DNA of 64,000 bases from Paenibacillus xylanexedens (lineage in GTDB: Bacteria; Bacillota; Bacilli; Paenibacillales; Paenibacillaceae), in NCBI RefSeq assembly GCF_001908275.1, contig NZ_CP018620.1:4030001-4094000 (forward strand), written 5' to 3'. The translations under genes were made by a program, and so were the position numbers. Shown one piece after another: positions 26,777-36,560 of the stretch (position 1 is the stretch's first letter; every line of letters begins with the position of its first letter). A model generated the notes under the pieces. It worked only from the letters and a program-made list of their open reading frames with translations. It was not told where the DNA came from and searched no databases.

Positions 26777-27202
26777 TTAATTATCGATTAATGCACTTAA
26801 TTCTGCCTGAAATACCTTTTGATTCTTCTGATTGAAAGTACTCAGCAGCACTGTAACAATCCCATTTCCTTTTCGTCTGGGAGTCAGTCCAATGACTTCT
26901 GCAATGACATGAAGTTCATCATCCGGAAAGACCGGTTTCAGGAATTGAATGTTATTCATTCCAGTGCCCGCCACGACATGCTCTCCATAGACCCCAACCT
27001 CAATCCATAATTTAAAGGAGATATTCATCGTTTGCATGCCAGAAGCAATTAAACTGCCGAATCGGCCTTGCTTGGCTTTTTCCTCATCCAAATGCATGTA
27101 CTGTGGATCATAAATTGTGGCAAACTCAATAATATCACTCTTGGATAATGCCAAGGATGTGGTTTCGTAACGCTGACCTATTACATATTCGCTAAATCTC
27201 AT
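26777..27202 (-). CDS. MaoC-like hotdog-fold dehydratase
   Basis: 141 residues. The hydratase-2 motif region is FATIYDPQYMHLDEEKAKQGRFGSLIASGMQT, with Asp and His in the active-site positions of R-specific enoyl-CoA hydratases. It is a single hotdog domain, the usual length for MaoC proteins. The reaction is probably hydration or dehydration of a 2-enoyl-CoA or related thioester, but no fatty-acid genes are adjacent. GAGGTG upstream fits ATG 27202. Confidence 0.88.
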   Translation of the reverse strand: MRFSEYVIGQRYETTSLALSKSDIIEFATIYDPQYMHLDEEKAKQGRFGSLIASGMQTMNISFKLWIEVGVYGEHVVAGTGMNNIQFLKPVFPDDELHVIAEVIGLTPRRKGNGIVTVLLSTFNQKNQKVFQAELSALIDN

Positions 27203-27363
27203 GAAGGCACCTCGGTTTCTTAAATATGTTTTTTCGTAGTTGATGTTTTGCTAAGAGACATGACTGGACTGACGTGTTAAAATGCTAGTGAACTATCCCG
27301 TGTGTATGGCTGTGTTACTACCATGAAGGACTAAACAGATGAAACTGTCTTTGAGGAGTATAT

Positions 27364-28362
27364 ATGATGACAACGATTAAAGATGTAGCCAAGATGGCTG
27401 GTGTAGCCAGTTCGACCGTATCTTGCGTACTCAACGATAAAGGGAATGTAAGTGAGCCGACAAGACTCCGAGTACTTGAAGCAGCGAGTCAACTCAATTA
27501 CGTTAGGCATGGTCCTGCATCGGAATTAAAACGAAATAGTACACAAACTATTGGTATTATTGTCCATGACATGTCCAGTCCGTATTTCTCGGATCTGGTG
27601 AACGGAATAGAAACCGTCGTTATGAGTCATGGATACGATATGATCGTATGTAGTTCGTTGGGTGGAGAGAAGTCGACAGCCCATCGTTACATTCGTGAAC
27701 GAAGAATTGACGGAGCTATTGTTATTGCTCAGAATATTCAAGATCAGTTGCTGATTGAAGCATCTGAAGCAGGGTTTCCAATTGTTGTCATGGATCGGGA
27801 TCTGGATGCTCAACATATTGTAAAGGTTTTGATGAGAGATACGCAAGGTGGTTACTTGGCTACCCGTTATCTGATCGATAAAGGGCATCGGACAATAGCT
27901 TATATTAGTGGCCCGTCACAATCGGAATGTAATCTCCATCGTTATCAAGGTTATTTGAAAGCCTTAAAGGAGGCAGGCATCGAAGAGAACCCCGAATGGA
28001 AAATTGGCGGACAATACATGAAGCAAGATGGGTACGATGCAGCCAAGAAACTGCTTGAAGGAGAGTTGCCATCCGCTGTATTTTTTGCAAATGATGAAAT
28101 GGCGATCGGCGGCTTGGAAGCCTTCAGGGAGCATGATATCTCAATACCTGAGCAGTTATCCGTAATTGGCTTTGACAATATACCTGCATCTCAGTATATG
28201 AATCCACCTCTAACCACATTTCGTCAGCCGAAGAGGGATGCAGGCCAGCTTGCAGGTCATGTTCTCTTCCAACTGCTGAACGGAGAGATCGTAGAGACGT
28301 TATATACACTGGACATCCAATGCGTGGAACGTGATTCTGTTCGGCTCCTCAACCTGAGTTGA
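27364..28362 (+). CDS. LacI family transcriptional regulator
   Basis: 332 residues. The N-terminal helix-turn-helix and hinge read TIKDVAKMAGVASSTVSCVLN, followed by a periplasmic-binding-protein-like sugar domain (YISGPSQSECNLHRYQGY; FFANDEMAIGGLEAF; SVIGFDNIPASQYMNPPLTT). GAGGAG precedes the tandem ATGs at 27364. It stands next to an AraC regulator and a sugar ABC transporter, so it probably controls uptake of an oligosaccharide. CG-centred operator-like sites occur at 29416 and at 43773-43807, and it could bind either. Confidence 0.9.
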   Translation: MMTTIKDVAKMAGVASSTVSCVLNDKGNVSEPTRLRVLEAASQLNYVRHGPASELKRNSTQTIGIIVHDMSSPYFSDLVNGIETVVMSHGYDMIVCSSLGGEKSTAHRYIRERRIDGAIVIAQNIQDQLLIEASEAGFPIVVMDRDLDAQHIVKVLMRDTQGGYLATRYLIDKGHRTIAYISGPSQSECNLHRYQGYLKALKEAGIEENPEWKIGGQYMKQDGYDAAKKLLEGELPSAVFFANDEMAIGGLEAFREHDISIPEQLSVIGFDNIPASQYMNPPLTTFRQPKRDAGQLAGHVLFQLLNGEIVETLYTLDIQCVERDSVRLLNLS

Positions 28363-28372
28363 GGAGTTTTTT
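28345..28372 (+). terminator. terminator overlapping the 3' end of the LacI gene
   Basis: Perfect stem CTCCTCAAC / GTTGAGGAG with loop CTGA and six T. The stop codon lies inside the 3' arm. Confidence 0.9.
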
Positions 28373-28478
28373 GCATTCTATAGAATTTTAAATACTTAAA
28401 AAGAAAGGAGAGTAGCCATTTATGCATAATATAAAGACGAGGAGTATTTTTTGTTGGAAATAAATGGAGGTTGATACG

Positions 28479-29363
28479 ATGGGCGTACCCACTTTTTTGG
28501 AGACAGGCCATATGCAAGAAGGTTTTCCCATTCGGGTAATTCATACAGGAAATCAGTTCAATTATGCTGCACACTGGCATGATGAGGTTGAACTGGTTCT
28601 CGTCAATGGAAAGAGCGCCAGAATTGGCGTGAACGACCACGTGTGTGAGTTGGAAAAAGGGGATGTGCTGCTGATCAAACCAGGGGATGTGCACTGCTTT
28701 TTGCCAGGGACCGAACATTTGACCATTATCTTGTTCCGACTCGAATTGTTAACGGGGAGTTTCACGACCGAAGCCGAAATTCAGGATCTCGGACAACTTT
28801 TCAACAAAACAACAGTTATTCCCTCGAATACGGGAAGTCAGAGCAATCTGACTCAATATATAGATGACATCATTACCGAGAAGAAAAATCAGAAACCGGG
28901 ATACCGATGGTTAATGGTATCCAGGTTGTATGATCTCATCATACTTTTATTACGTACCAAAGTACCGGTTACCACCGATGAATCTTCATCTTCAGGATGG
29001 GCATGTACTTCCTCCAAAAAATTTGAATTCCTTGAATCGGTCTGTGAATACCTGGAGGAGCACTATGCTGAGCCCATTAAGCTGGAACAGGTGGCGGAAC
29101 ATATTAAATTCAGCAAGTTCCATGTCTGCAAGCTGTTCAAAGAGATCAAGGGAGTAACACTGATGGAATACTTGAATCATTTTCGAATTATCAAATCCGA
29201 GTGGGCCTTATTGTTCCGTCAGGATACGATTCTGGAGATTGCGATCGGACATGGCTTTAACAATGTTAACTCCTATAATCGTCTTTTCAAAAAATATAAT
29301 GACTGTACACCCTCCGAATTTCGTAAGAAACATCGTACGAATATCACAAAATATGGAGGGTAA
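28479..29363 (+). CDS. AraC family regulator with cupin sensor domain
   Basis: 294 residues from ATG 28479 (GGAGG eight bases upstream). The N-terminus is a cupin-like sugar-sensing fold (HWHDEVELVLVNG, LIKPGDVHCFLPG). The C-terminal domain has two helix-turn-helix units: IKLEQVAEHIKFSKFHVCKLFKE and DTILEIAIGHGFNNVNSYNRLFKKY. The sugar ABC operon begins 85 bases downstream in the same direction, so it is the likely local activator. A LacI repressor lies just upstream, giving this transporter two candidate regulators. Confidence 0.9.
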   Translation: MGVPTFLETGHMQEGFPIRVIHTGNQFNYAAHWHDEVELVLVNGKSARIGVNDHVCELEKGDVLLIKPGDVHCFLPGTEHLTIILFRLELLTGSFTTEAEIQDLGQLFNKTTVIPSNTGSQSNLTQYIDDIITEKKNQKPGYRWLMVSRLYDLIILLLRTKVPVTTDESSSSGWACTSSKKFEFLESVCEYLEEHYAEPIKLEQVAEHIKFSKFHVCKLFKEIKGVTLMEYLNHFRIIKSEWALLFRQDTILEIAIGHGFNNVNSYNRLFKKYNDCTPSEFRKKHRTNITKYGG

Positions 29364-29415
29364 TGCACAATATTTGTGGAGAAAGCCCTCTCCAAAATCA
29401 ATATACTCTAATAAA

Positions 29416-29430
29416 TTGTAAGCGTTTCCT
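29416..29430. promoter_or_regulatory. cre-like (CcpA/LacI) site ahead of the sugar ABC operon
   Basis: TTGTAAGCGTTTCCT matches every fixed position of the catabolite-response consensus WTGNAANCGNWNNCW. It lies 19 bases before the start of the binding-protein gene, so bound CcpA, or the neighbouring LacI protein, would block transcription. Confidence 0.65.
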
Positions 29431-29448
29431 TTTTGAAGGAGGGGGCCT

Positions 29449-30714
29449 ATGAAGAAGTGGTTTAAGCCAACTGTTGTATTGGTATGTGCAGCGATGTTGT
29501 TAGCTGGTTGTCAGTTCAGTCCATCGAATCAAACCAAGCAACAGGAGATTACCGTGTGGAGTTTTACGGATGAAGCAGGGTACGCCATTGAGAAATTCGA
29601 ACAGAAATATCCTGACATCAAAGTGAACTTTGTCAACATCCCCGGTAATTTCTATATCACCAAGCTGAAATCTGCGCTACAGACAACCTCGAAGGCTCCA
29701 GATGTATTTATGATTGAAAATGCAAATATTCGAGAACTGATTGACGTTCCATATCTGGAGAATCTATCAGCTTCGCCGTATAACGCCAATGAACTTATTC
29801 AGGAACAATATGCTTTTGTTCAGGCCAATGAACAGGACAGTGAGGGAAATGTCAGAGCGATAGGTTATCAGGGAACACCAGGGGGCATCTACTATCGTCG
29901 GGATTTGGCGAAGAAATATCTGGGCACCGATGATCCTGAGCAGGTGGGTTCACAGATCGATACATGGGAGAAGATCTTCGAGATTGGAGAGAAGGTACAG
30001 CAACTTAGCGGGAATAAAGTACATGCATTGGCGAATTGGAATGCTATATCGAATTCATATGATGGTATACCTTGGGTGAAGGATGGCAAGCTTGTCATCG
30101 ATCCAACGTACTTGGAAGTGCTCGATCTTGTACGTGAAGCACGTGAGCGGAATGTACTTGCCGAGTATGAAGATGGAAGTGCAGGTTATGCTGCATCCAT
30201 GCAAAAAGGTGAGGTCATGTTTTATCCCGGGGCAACCTGGGCACTGCAATATACGTTCAAGGCCAACGCCCCGGATACCGAAGGCATGTGGGGCTTGGCT
30301 CAGGGACCGTCAGCGTTTAGTGCAGGCGGAACTTATATAGCGATGTATAGTAAAAGTGACAAAAAGGATCTGGCCTGGAAGTTTATTGAGTTTTATAATT
30401 TTGACCACGACTTTCTGTCCGAGTTAGCGAAAGAGCAGGATTATTTCACCAGTAACATGGTTGTAAATGATGAACTTGCCCCGTCTCTCTCATCGTCCTA
30501 TTTGGGAGGACAGAAGCATTTCGAGTTTTTCTCGGAGGCTGCAAAACGGGTACCTGTATACGAACGCACCAAATATGATGCCACGATTAACAATGATATC
30601 TACAAGATTGTACTCCAGTTATATCTCAATAAGGACATTCAGACCAAGGAAGAAGTCGTAAAGCGAATCAAACGTGATGTTACCTTGAGATTTCCGGAGC
30701 TGGAAGTGGATTAG
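29449..30714 (+). CDS. sugar ABC transporter substrate-binding lipoprotein
   Basis: 421 residues. The lipoprotein signal peptide ends at LLAGC (Cys21), so the protein is anchored to the outer face of the membrane. The mature part is a family 1 extracellular solute-binding protein: EITVWSFTDEAGYAIEKFEQKYPDIKV, then GEVMFYPGATWAL and GGTYIAMYSKSDKKDLAWKFIEFY. It should capture an oligosaccharide for the two permeases downstream. AAGGAGG precedes ATG 29449. The ligand cannot be told from the sequence. Confidence 0.93.
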   Translation: MKKWFKPTVVLVCAAMLLAGCQFSPSNQTKQQEITVWSFTDEAGYAIEKFEQKYPDIKVNFVNIPGNFYITKLKSALQTTSKAPDVFMIENANIRELIDVPYLENLSASPYNANELIQEQYAFVQANEQDSEGNVRAIGYQGTPGGIYYRRDLAKKYLGTDDPEQVGSQIDTWEKIFEIGEKVQQLSGNKVHALANWNAISNSYDGIPWVKDGKLVIDPTYLEVLDLVREARERNVLAEYEDGSAGYAASMQKGEVMFYPGATWALQYTFKANAPDTEGMWGLAQGPSAFSAGGTYIAMYSKSDKKDLAWKFIEFYNFDHDFLSELAKEQDYFTSNMVVNDELAPSLSSSYLGGQKHFEFFSEAAKRVPVYERTKYDATINNDIYKIVLQLYLNKDIQTKEEVVKRIKRDVTLRFPELEVD

Positions 30715-30768
30715 CTTATAAGCGAGCGAATGAATATACACATCCGATGATAACTGGGGGGATAGAAC

Positions 30769-31659
30769 ATGTTTGCCAAAACGATTCGCAAGGACCATTA
30801 CGGCTACTACTTCATTGCTCCGTTTTTTATTATTTTCACCACTTTTGGGCTGTATCCCATTTTATATTCCCTCTACATCAGTTTCACCAACTTTGATGGA
30901 ATCACGACACCTGATTTTGTAGGGATCGGTAACTACGTTGCCGTATTACAAGATCCGTTGTTCTACAAAACCTTGTTTAATACGTTATTCATCTGGGGCG
31001 TATCTGTAGTTCCACAGCTCACAATCTCACTTGTGTTGGCTTTTATCCTGAACGATAAGCTGCTCAAAGGACGGGACTTTTTCAGAGCCGTATACTTTTT
31101 TCCCAACATCGTGACAGCGGCATCACTTGGATTGCTTGTCAGTTTGATTTTTGACTGGCAGTCTGGCGGACTGAATCATTTTTTGGTGCAGACCGGCATA
31201 ATACAAGATCCAATTAACTGGAAAAACGATCCCTGGTTTATGCGTCTGATTGTATCATCCATTTTGTTTTTTCAATACTTTGGCTATTCCATGGTCATCT
31301 ACTTAGCCGGTCTTCAGGGCATTGACCCTTCTCTCCTGGAGGCTGCCCAGATGGATGGCGCGAAAAAGAAACATATTTTCATTCATATTATCGTGCCGAT
31401 GCTCCGACCAATTATTCTGTTTCAGATGATTACATCCATTATTGGGGGCATCCAGATTTTCGATCAGCCATTTACACTGACCAATGGAACTGGCGGTCCT
31501 GACCGGGCAGCCATGACCAGTATTATGTATCTCTATAATGTAGCATTTCAGAGCACGCGTTTTGGTTACGGCGCTGCCATAGCATTTTGCCTGTTCATCA
31601 TTATCATATTGTTGTCTGTTGCATCCTTCATCATGACCAAGCGCAAGAGCCGTTCATAG
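30769..31659 (+). CDS. sugar ABC transporter permease (MalF/LacF type)
   Basis: 296 residues with six transmembrane helices. The ATPase-contacting EAA loop is EAAQMDGAKKKHIFIHIIVPMLRP. SLYISFTNFDGITTPDFVGIGNY near the N-terminus is typical of family 1 carbohydrate permeases. It forms a heterodimeric channel with the next gene, 15 bases downstream. GGGGGG precedes ATG 30769. Confidence 0.93.
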   Translation: MFAKTIRKDHYGYYFIAPFFIIFTTFGLYPILYSLYISFTNFDGITTPDFVGIGNYVAVLQDPLFYKTLFNTLFIWGVSVVPQLTISLVLAFILNDKLLKGRDFFRAVYFFPNIVTAASLGLLVSLIFDWQSGGLNHFLVQTGIIQDPINWKNDPWFMRLIVSSILFFQYFGYSMVIYLAGLQGIDPSLLEAAQMDGAKKKHIFIHIIVPMLRPIILFQMITSIIGGIQIFDQPFTLTNGTGGPDRAAMTSIMYLYNVAFQSTRFGYGAAIAFCLFIIIILLSVASFIMTKRKSRS

Positions 31660-31674
31660 GGAGGGGAGTTCTTC

Positions 31675-32556
31675 ATGCAAACTGCGAAATCAATGGAACA
31701 ACCAAATGCAGCAATTCAACATTATGCCAACACAAGGCAACTAACGGCGGGTAAGATCATCATATATCTATTGCTGATTGGTCTAGCCGTACTCTGTATT
31801 ATTCCGTTCTATCTGATGCTCATCTATTCCACACATAATAATGCAACGATTGCTTCGACCTTTACATTTCTCCCTGGATCATTCTTGGTTGATAACTATA
31901 TGAACATGGTATCCAAAATCAACATATGGCGTGGGTTTGCCAACAGCATATTTATTGCCGGAACATCGACCGTATTATCTCTGTATATTGGGGCCTTAAC
32001 TGCGTATGGATTTGCCAAATTTAAATTCAAAGGACGTAACGGATTGTTCCTGTTTCTGTTAGCAACCATGATGGTACCAGGTCAACTGGCTTTGATTGGC
32101 GTATATCGACTATTCAGCATGATGGGACTTCTGGATAGTTATGCCGCAATTATTTTGCCGGCTGCGGCTAACGCATTTAATGTATTTTTTATCAAACAGT
32201 TCATGGAGAGCAGCATCCCGGATGAGATTATTGAATCTGCGCGGGTGGACAGTGCCGGTGAGTTCCGGACGTTCAATCAGATTGTACTGCCTATTCTGGG
32301 GCCGGCAATCGCCGCCCTTGGCATATTCACGTTTATCGGATCATGGAATAATTTCCTGACACCGCTTGTGCTATTTTTCTCCCTGGATAAATATCCGCTT
32401 CCGGTATTGGTTGCGCTAGTGCAGGGGTACTATGGGATGGATTATGGGCTCTTGTATTTGGGAGTAGCGATCTCAATCCTGCCTATTATTATTGTATTCT
32501 CTGTATTTTCCAAACAGATTATTGGGAGTGTTGCTTTGGGTGCTGTGAAAGGATAG
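31675..32556 (+). CDS. sugar ABC transporter permease (MalG type)
   Basis: 293 residues with six transmembrane helices and EAA loop ESARVDSAGEFRTFNQIVLPILGP. The N-terminal 30 residues are hydrophilic and cytoplasmic. It pairs with the upstream permease. No ATPase gene follows; Bacillota sugar importers of this family usually share a general MsmX-like ATPase encoded elsewhere. No glycosidase lies in the operon either, so the sugar must be processed by enzymes encoded at other loci. Confidence 0.93.
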   Translation: MQTAKSMEQPNAAIQHYANTRQLTAGKIIIYLLLIGLAVLCIIPFYLMLIYSTHNNATIASTFTFLPGSFLVDNYMNMVSKINIWRGFANSIFIAGTSTVLSLYIGALTAYGFAKFKFKGRNGLFLFLLATMMVPGQLALIGVYRLFSMMGLLDSYAAIILPAAANAFNVFFIKQFMESSIPDEIIESARVDSAGEFRTFNQIVLPILGPAIAALGIFTFIGSWNNFLTPLVLFFSLDKYPLPVLVALVQGYYGMDYGLLYLGVAISILPIIIVFSVFSKQIIGSVALGAVKG

Positions 32557-32633
32557 TGATCAATAGAAAATAGGGAATTTCAAAGCGCAAGATCAACGGA
32601 TTCATAGGAATGAATAGCGTTCTATATCATCAG

Positions 32634-32658
32634 AGTCGCTCATGAGGGCGGCTTTTTT
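32634..32658 (+). terminator. terminator after the sugar ABC operon
   Basis: Stem AGTCGCTC / GGGCGGCT with G-T pairs, loop ATGA, six T. A diverged member of the shared set. Confidence 0.8.
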
Positions 32659-32755
32659 GGCATTCTATATTTTGCGTATATATCCCATCTGATAAGTAAA
32701 GGATACCTTTAACTGAGAATATCTGGACGGAGCATTCACGGAAAGGGGAGGCGTC

Positions 32756-34165
32756 ATGGACACATCAGCGATAACACAACAGGACCTGCCATTAACCGGA
32801 CATCTTGCTGTTGATCAAGAAATGTTACGCTCCGTTTTTGCGGGTTGCTCGGACGTTGTATTTCATACATTCCAAACCGCGTGTCTTACTTCAGCATTAT
32901 GCGTATATTGTGTTGGTGTATGCGATACGGAACGGCTGGAACGACAGGTACTAACCCCCCTTCAGGAAATGGGGATCAAAGCTGCGCAAGTTCCACTAGC
33001 TTCTGTTAAGCAAGTTGAAACGACCACTCAGGCAGTACAGGCCATATTTGAAGGAGAAGCCCTGTTACTGCTGGACGGTTCAATAGGCGGAACTACATAC
33101 CCCCTATACCTAGCTGCAAATCGTTCAACGGAAGAACCGTTAGCTGAATCGACCGTGCGTGGTGCACGGGATGGGTTCACAGAATCGTTGACCATGAATA
33201 TGTCATTACTGCGCAAACGTCTCAAGACACCTGCATTGAAACTTCATACACGTAATATGGGAGATCGTACAAACACCAGTATTTCACTTGTATACATGGA
33301 GGGGATTATTGATCCCAAACTTGTTAAGGAAGTGAAGACACGACTTGGCGATTTAAAGCTCCGAGACGTACTGGAGAGTCAGTACATTGAAGAAGGCATT
33401 GTTGACCAGCGATATTCACCATTTCCACAGATGATTGCGACGGAGCGCCCGGATGTCGTTGTTTCCAACTTGCTGGAAGGTCGGTTTGCTATTCTCGTTG
33501 ACGGAACGCCGTTTACCCTTATCGCACCAGTAACCATTTTTTCCATGTTACAATCTCCCGAAGATTATTATCAAAATGTGTTCATGAGTGTTTTTGTACG
33601 CTGGCTGCGATACAGTTTTTTTGTTTTATCCATGCTGCTTCCATCGGCTTATGTAGCGATTACGACGTTTCATCAGGAGATGATTCCTACCGTATTGCTT
33701 CTCAGTATTGCTCGAGCGAGAGAAGAGATCCCTTTTCCAGCCCTGGTGGAAGCACTCATTATGGAAATCGCCTTTGAAGCATTGCGTGAGGCTGGCGTCC
33801 GATTGCCCAAGCAGGTCGGATCAGCGGTCAGTATCGTGGGCGCCTTAATTATTGGGCAAGCGGCGACGAGTGCCGGAATTGTCTCAGCTCCCATGATTAT
33901 CATTGTCGCGATAACCGGTATCGCTTCTTTCATGATCCCTCGCTATGCTGCCAGCATCGCGACCCGGCTACTACGTTTTCCTATGATGTTTCTTGCAGGA
34001 ACGTTGGGACTCACGGGTGTCATGCTGGGAGTCATCTTGGTTGTCATTCATCTGAGCAGTCTTCGTTCATTTGGAACACCTTATCTCTCACCGGTAGCAC
34101 CTACGATGGCTAAGGAACTTAAGGATGTATGGTGGCGTCCATCCCCAAGGAACAAACCACACTAG
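32756..34165 (+). CDS. GerA-family spore germinant receptor, A subunit
   Basis: 469 residues, the usual length for GerKA/GerAA proteins. Characteristic blocks are RGARDGFTESLTMNMSLLRKRL, GDRTNTSISLVYMEGI, SPFPQMIATERPDVVVSNLLEGRFAILVDGTPF, and the hydrophobic C-terminal half containing LLLSIARAREEIPFPALVEALIMEIAFEALREAG. It sits in the inner membrane of the spore and, with subunits B and C, senses small-molecule germinants. GGGGAGG precedes ATG 32756. First gene of the germination operon, probably read in the forespore; no forespore sigma promoter could be assigned with confidence. Confidence 0.94.
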   Translation: MDTSAITQQDLPLTGHLAVDQEMLRSVFAGCSDVVFHTFQTACLTSALCVYCVGVCDTERLERQVLTPLQEMGIKAAQVPLASVKQVETTTQAVQAIFEGEALLLLDGSIGGTTYPLYLAANRSTEEPLAESTVRGARDGFTESLTMNMSLLRKRLKTPALKLHTRNMGDRTNTSISLVYMEGIIDPKLVKEVKTRLGDLKLRDVLESQYIEEGIVDQRYSPFPQMIATERPDVVVSNLLEGRFAILVDGTPFTLIAPVTIFSMLQSPEDYYQNVFMSVFVRWLRYSFFVLSMLLPSAYVAITTFHQEMIPTVLLLSIARAREEIPFPALVEALIMEIAFEALREAGVRLPKQVGSAVSIVGALIIGQAATSAGIVSAPMIIIVAITGIASFMIPRYAASIATRLLRFPMMFLAGTLGLTGVMLGVILVVIHLSSLRSFGTPYLSPVAPTMAKELKDVWWRPSPRNKPH

Positions 34166-34206
34166 AACAATCTACATTTCGAGCAAACAAGGGAGCGGGA
34201 TTACAT

Positions 34207-35310
34207 ATGTTAACTGACAAAGGGAAAATATCGGTGACTCAATTGGCATTTATGGTCTTTCCCGCCATTCTCGCGACGGCTATCTTATCTGTGCCTGGAA
34301 TTACAATGCACTATGCAGGACATGACATGTGGATGACTCCAATTATAGGTTCAATCGTTGGATTGGCTGCCATTGGTATTTCAGTTGGACTTGATCGTCT
34401 GTACCCAGGAAAAACGCTCATTCAATCCAGTGTATTGATTATTGGTCGGATTCCGGGCAAGTTATTCGGCCTGATATATATCGCTTTCTTGCCCCACCTG
34501 ACGGGCTTGATTATTCGGGAATACGGTGAATTCATTGTCAATAATGCACTTCCACGTACACCTTTGTTTGTTGTGATGGGTACGATGGTTGTTGTATGTG
34601 CGATTAATGTCAGACTCGGGATTGAAGTTGTTGGACGAACCTCCCAGGTGTTTGTTACCCTGTTGATTGTGCTGCTGGCTTTGATCTTCATATTGTTGAT
34701 TGATGAACTGAATCCTGCGGAGCTGTTTCCTTTTATGGAGAAGGGTCCAATTCCCATTATTACGGGGGCCGCTGCACCTGCTGCATGGTTTAGTGAATAT
34801 ATCGTGTTGGCTTTTCTACTACCTTATGTGAATGAAAAAAAACGAATAACCCGGGTCATGCTGGGTTCCCTTGTATTGACAACAAGCGCAATGACAGTTA
34901 CCAATCTGTTTTGCCTGTTTTTAATTGGTGATTTGACGGATACATTTGTCTTTCCGGTCATGATTGCAGCAAGATATATAACCATTGCGGACTTCCTGCA
35001 ACATATCGAGTCTCTTATTATTGCAGTCTGGATATTTGGTATTTTCGTTAAAATTTCCGTTTTTCTATATATCTTTGCTACTTCAACAGCGGAATGGTTC
35101 GGTTTGCGGGACTACAAACCTGTAGTTGGTCCACTTTCGTTCCTGTGCATGGTATTTGCTTATTGGGTTGTGTCCGGCGGATCCGGTATTGCCAGTCTGG
35201 TTAGCGCTTCAGCTAACTTGTATACCATCAGCATTTTATTAATCCTTCCGGCTATGATCTATGGCATCGCATGGCTGAAGAAAGGGTGGGCACATTTCAG
35301 AAAGAATTGA
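34207..35310 (+). CDS. GerA-family germinant receptor, B subunit (permease)
   Basis: 367 residues from ATG 34207 (MLTDKGKISVTQLAFMVF), the normal start and length for the GerKB/GerAB family. An in-frame ATG at 34129 would overlap the A gene and adds 26 hydrophilic residues unlike the family. It has about ten transmembrane helices and belongs to the amino acid/polyamine/organocation transporter superfamily. B subunits carry the germinant-binding pocket. GGGAG lies 11 bases upstream. Follows the A gene by 41 bases. Confidence 0.92.
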   Translation: MLTDKGKISVTQLAFMVFPAILATAILSVPGITMHYAGHDMWMTPIIGSIVGLAAIGISVGLDRLYPGKTLIQSSVLIIGRIPGKLFGLIYIAFLPHLTGLIIREYGEFIVNNALPRTPLFVVMGTMVVVCAINVRLGIEVVGRTSQVFVTLLIVLLALIFILLIDELNPAELFPFMEKGPIPIITGAAAPAAWFSEYIVLAFLLPYVNEKKRITRVMLGSLVLTTSAMTVTNLFCLFLIGDLTDTFVFPVMIAARYITIADFLQHIESLIIAVWIFGIFVKISVFLYIFATSTAEWFGLRDYKPVVGPLSFLCMVFAYWVVSGGSGIASLVSASANLYTISILLILPAMIYGIAWLKKGWAHFRKN

Positions 35311-35340
35311 GTGAACACCTGATTGATGGGGGAGAAACAC

Positions 35341-36516
35341 TTGCGAATATATAGAGTACTACTAATGCCAATATTGTGTTGTGTGCTTTTAAGTGGATGC
35401 TGGGATCGCATCGAGATTAACGACCTGGCTATTGTGCTGGCTACTGGTATAGATTATGAAGATGGAAAAGTACAACTGACTTCACAGATTTTCATTCCTC
35501 GAAAGGCGAGTGCAGGAGATAGCAGTGGGACTGGAGGCAGTCCAAGCGGGGTTACAATGATTCGAACAGCGGAAGGAAGTACAATTGCCGAGGCATTGAA
35601 TCGATTGCAACGTAAAGTTCCTCGGAATATGTTCTGGGGACACTGCGAAGTCATAATCATTAGTGAGCAAGCCGGCAAACGAGGTATTCGCGAGTATATC
35701 GATTTCTTCCTGCGTTACCCTCAGTTCAGGGAGCATGCATATGTCTTTTCAAGCGAAAAGGCTGCGAAAGATATCCTTGCGTTACTTGATCCACTGGAGC
35801 GAAGTTCTGCTGAATCGTTGCGTGAGATGGCCAATCTGAAGTTAGGTACACGTGTTACTGCGCTTGAACTGGCTAAATCTATTGAAGGTCCGAGCAGTTC
35901 CGCCATTTTGTCTCGCATGTTAATCTTACCCCCGGAGCCCGATCAGGATAAACTGACAACGACACCATATGTGAAAGGTCTGAGCTTGTATAAGAAGGAT
36001 CGCTATGTCAAGACGGTCAAAGAACCACTAAGCGTAGGTGTATTACTACTCGGAAAAGAACTGAACAACATTATCATGCCTGTTGAGTCTAAGCCGTTAA
36101 AAGGTTCTTTCTCGATAAGACTCATTGAAAATAAAACCTCCTTGAAGCCGCGAATTGTGAACCAACACTGGAGTATGAAAGTCGAAATCCAAACCAGGGG
36201 AGAAGTGGTGTTAAATACGACGGATGCCAATCTGACTGATCCCGCCGTGTTAACTAAACTGGAACAGGAATGGTCGGCTAAGCTCACATCTTTGGCTCAT
36301 GATGCTCTAGACATGTCGCAGAAGGAGCTGCGCTCCGATTTTTTCAAATTCGCAGTTGAATTCCGCAGATATTATCCGCATCAATGGAAAGCGCAGGAGA
36401 AGAACTGGGAGACCATCTATCCTGATATGGACGTGCAAGTCAACGTAGATGCACATGTAGAACGTACCGGAAAATCAACAGGACCACAGGGGATACCTGA
36501 TGAGGACGAAAGTTGA
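35341..36516 (+). CDS. GerA-family germinant receptor, C subunit (lipoprotein)
   Basis: 391 residues. The start is TTG 35341: GGGGGAG lies six bases upstream, and the product begins MRIYRVLLMPILCCVLLSGC, an ideal lipoprotein signal with the lipidated Cys in LLSGCW. An earlier in-frame TTG-ATG at 35323 overlaps that site. Ger(x)C features include GCWDRIEINDLAIVLATGIDYEDG and VPRNMFWGHCEVIIISE. The lipoprotein sits on the outer face of the spore inner membrane. It begins 30 bases after the B gene. Confidence 0.93.
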   Translation: MRIYRVLLMPILCCVLLSGCWDRIEINDLAIVLATGIDYEDGKVQLTSQIFIPRKASAGDSSGTGGSPSGVTMIRTAEGSTIAEALNRLQRKVPRNMFWGHCEVIIISEQAGKRGIREYIDFFLRYPQFREHAYVFSSEKAAKDILALLDPLERSSAESLREMANLKLGTRVTALELAKSIEGPSSSAILSRMLILPPEPDQDKLTTTPYVKGLSLYKKDRYVKTVKEPLSVGVLLLGKELNNIIMPVESKPLKGSFSIRLIENKTSLKPRIVNQHWSMKVEIQTRGEVVLNTTDANLTDPAVLTKLEQEWSAKLTSLAHDALDMSQKELRSDFFKFAVEFRRYYPHQWKAQEKNWETIYPDMDVQVNVDAHVERTGKSTGPQGIPDEDES

Positions 36517-36560
36517 ACACAATTGGCTCCTGTTACAAGCCTGAGAAGAGAGGTGATTGC

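Noticed and set aside
32660..32755. Forespore sigma-G promoter ahead of the germination operon
   Set aside because: Expected from known biology, but no convincing -35/-10 pair could be placed by eye.
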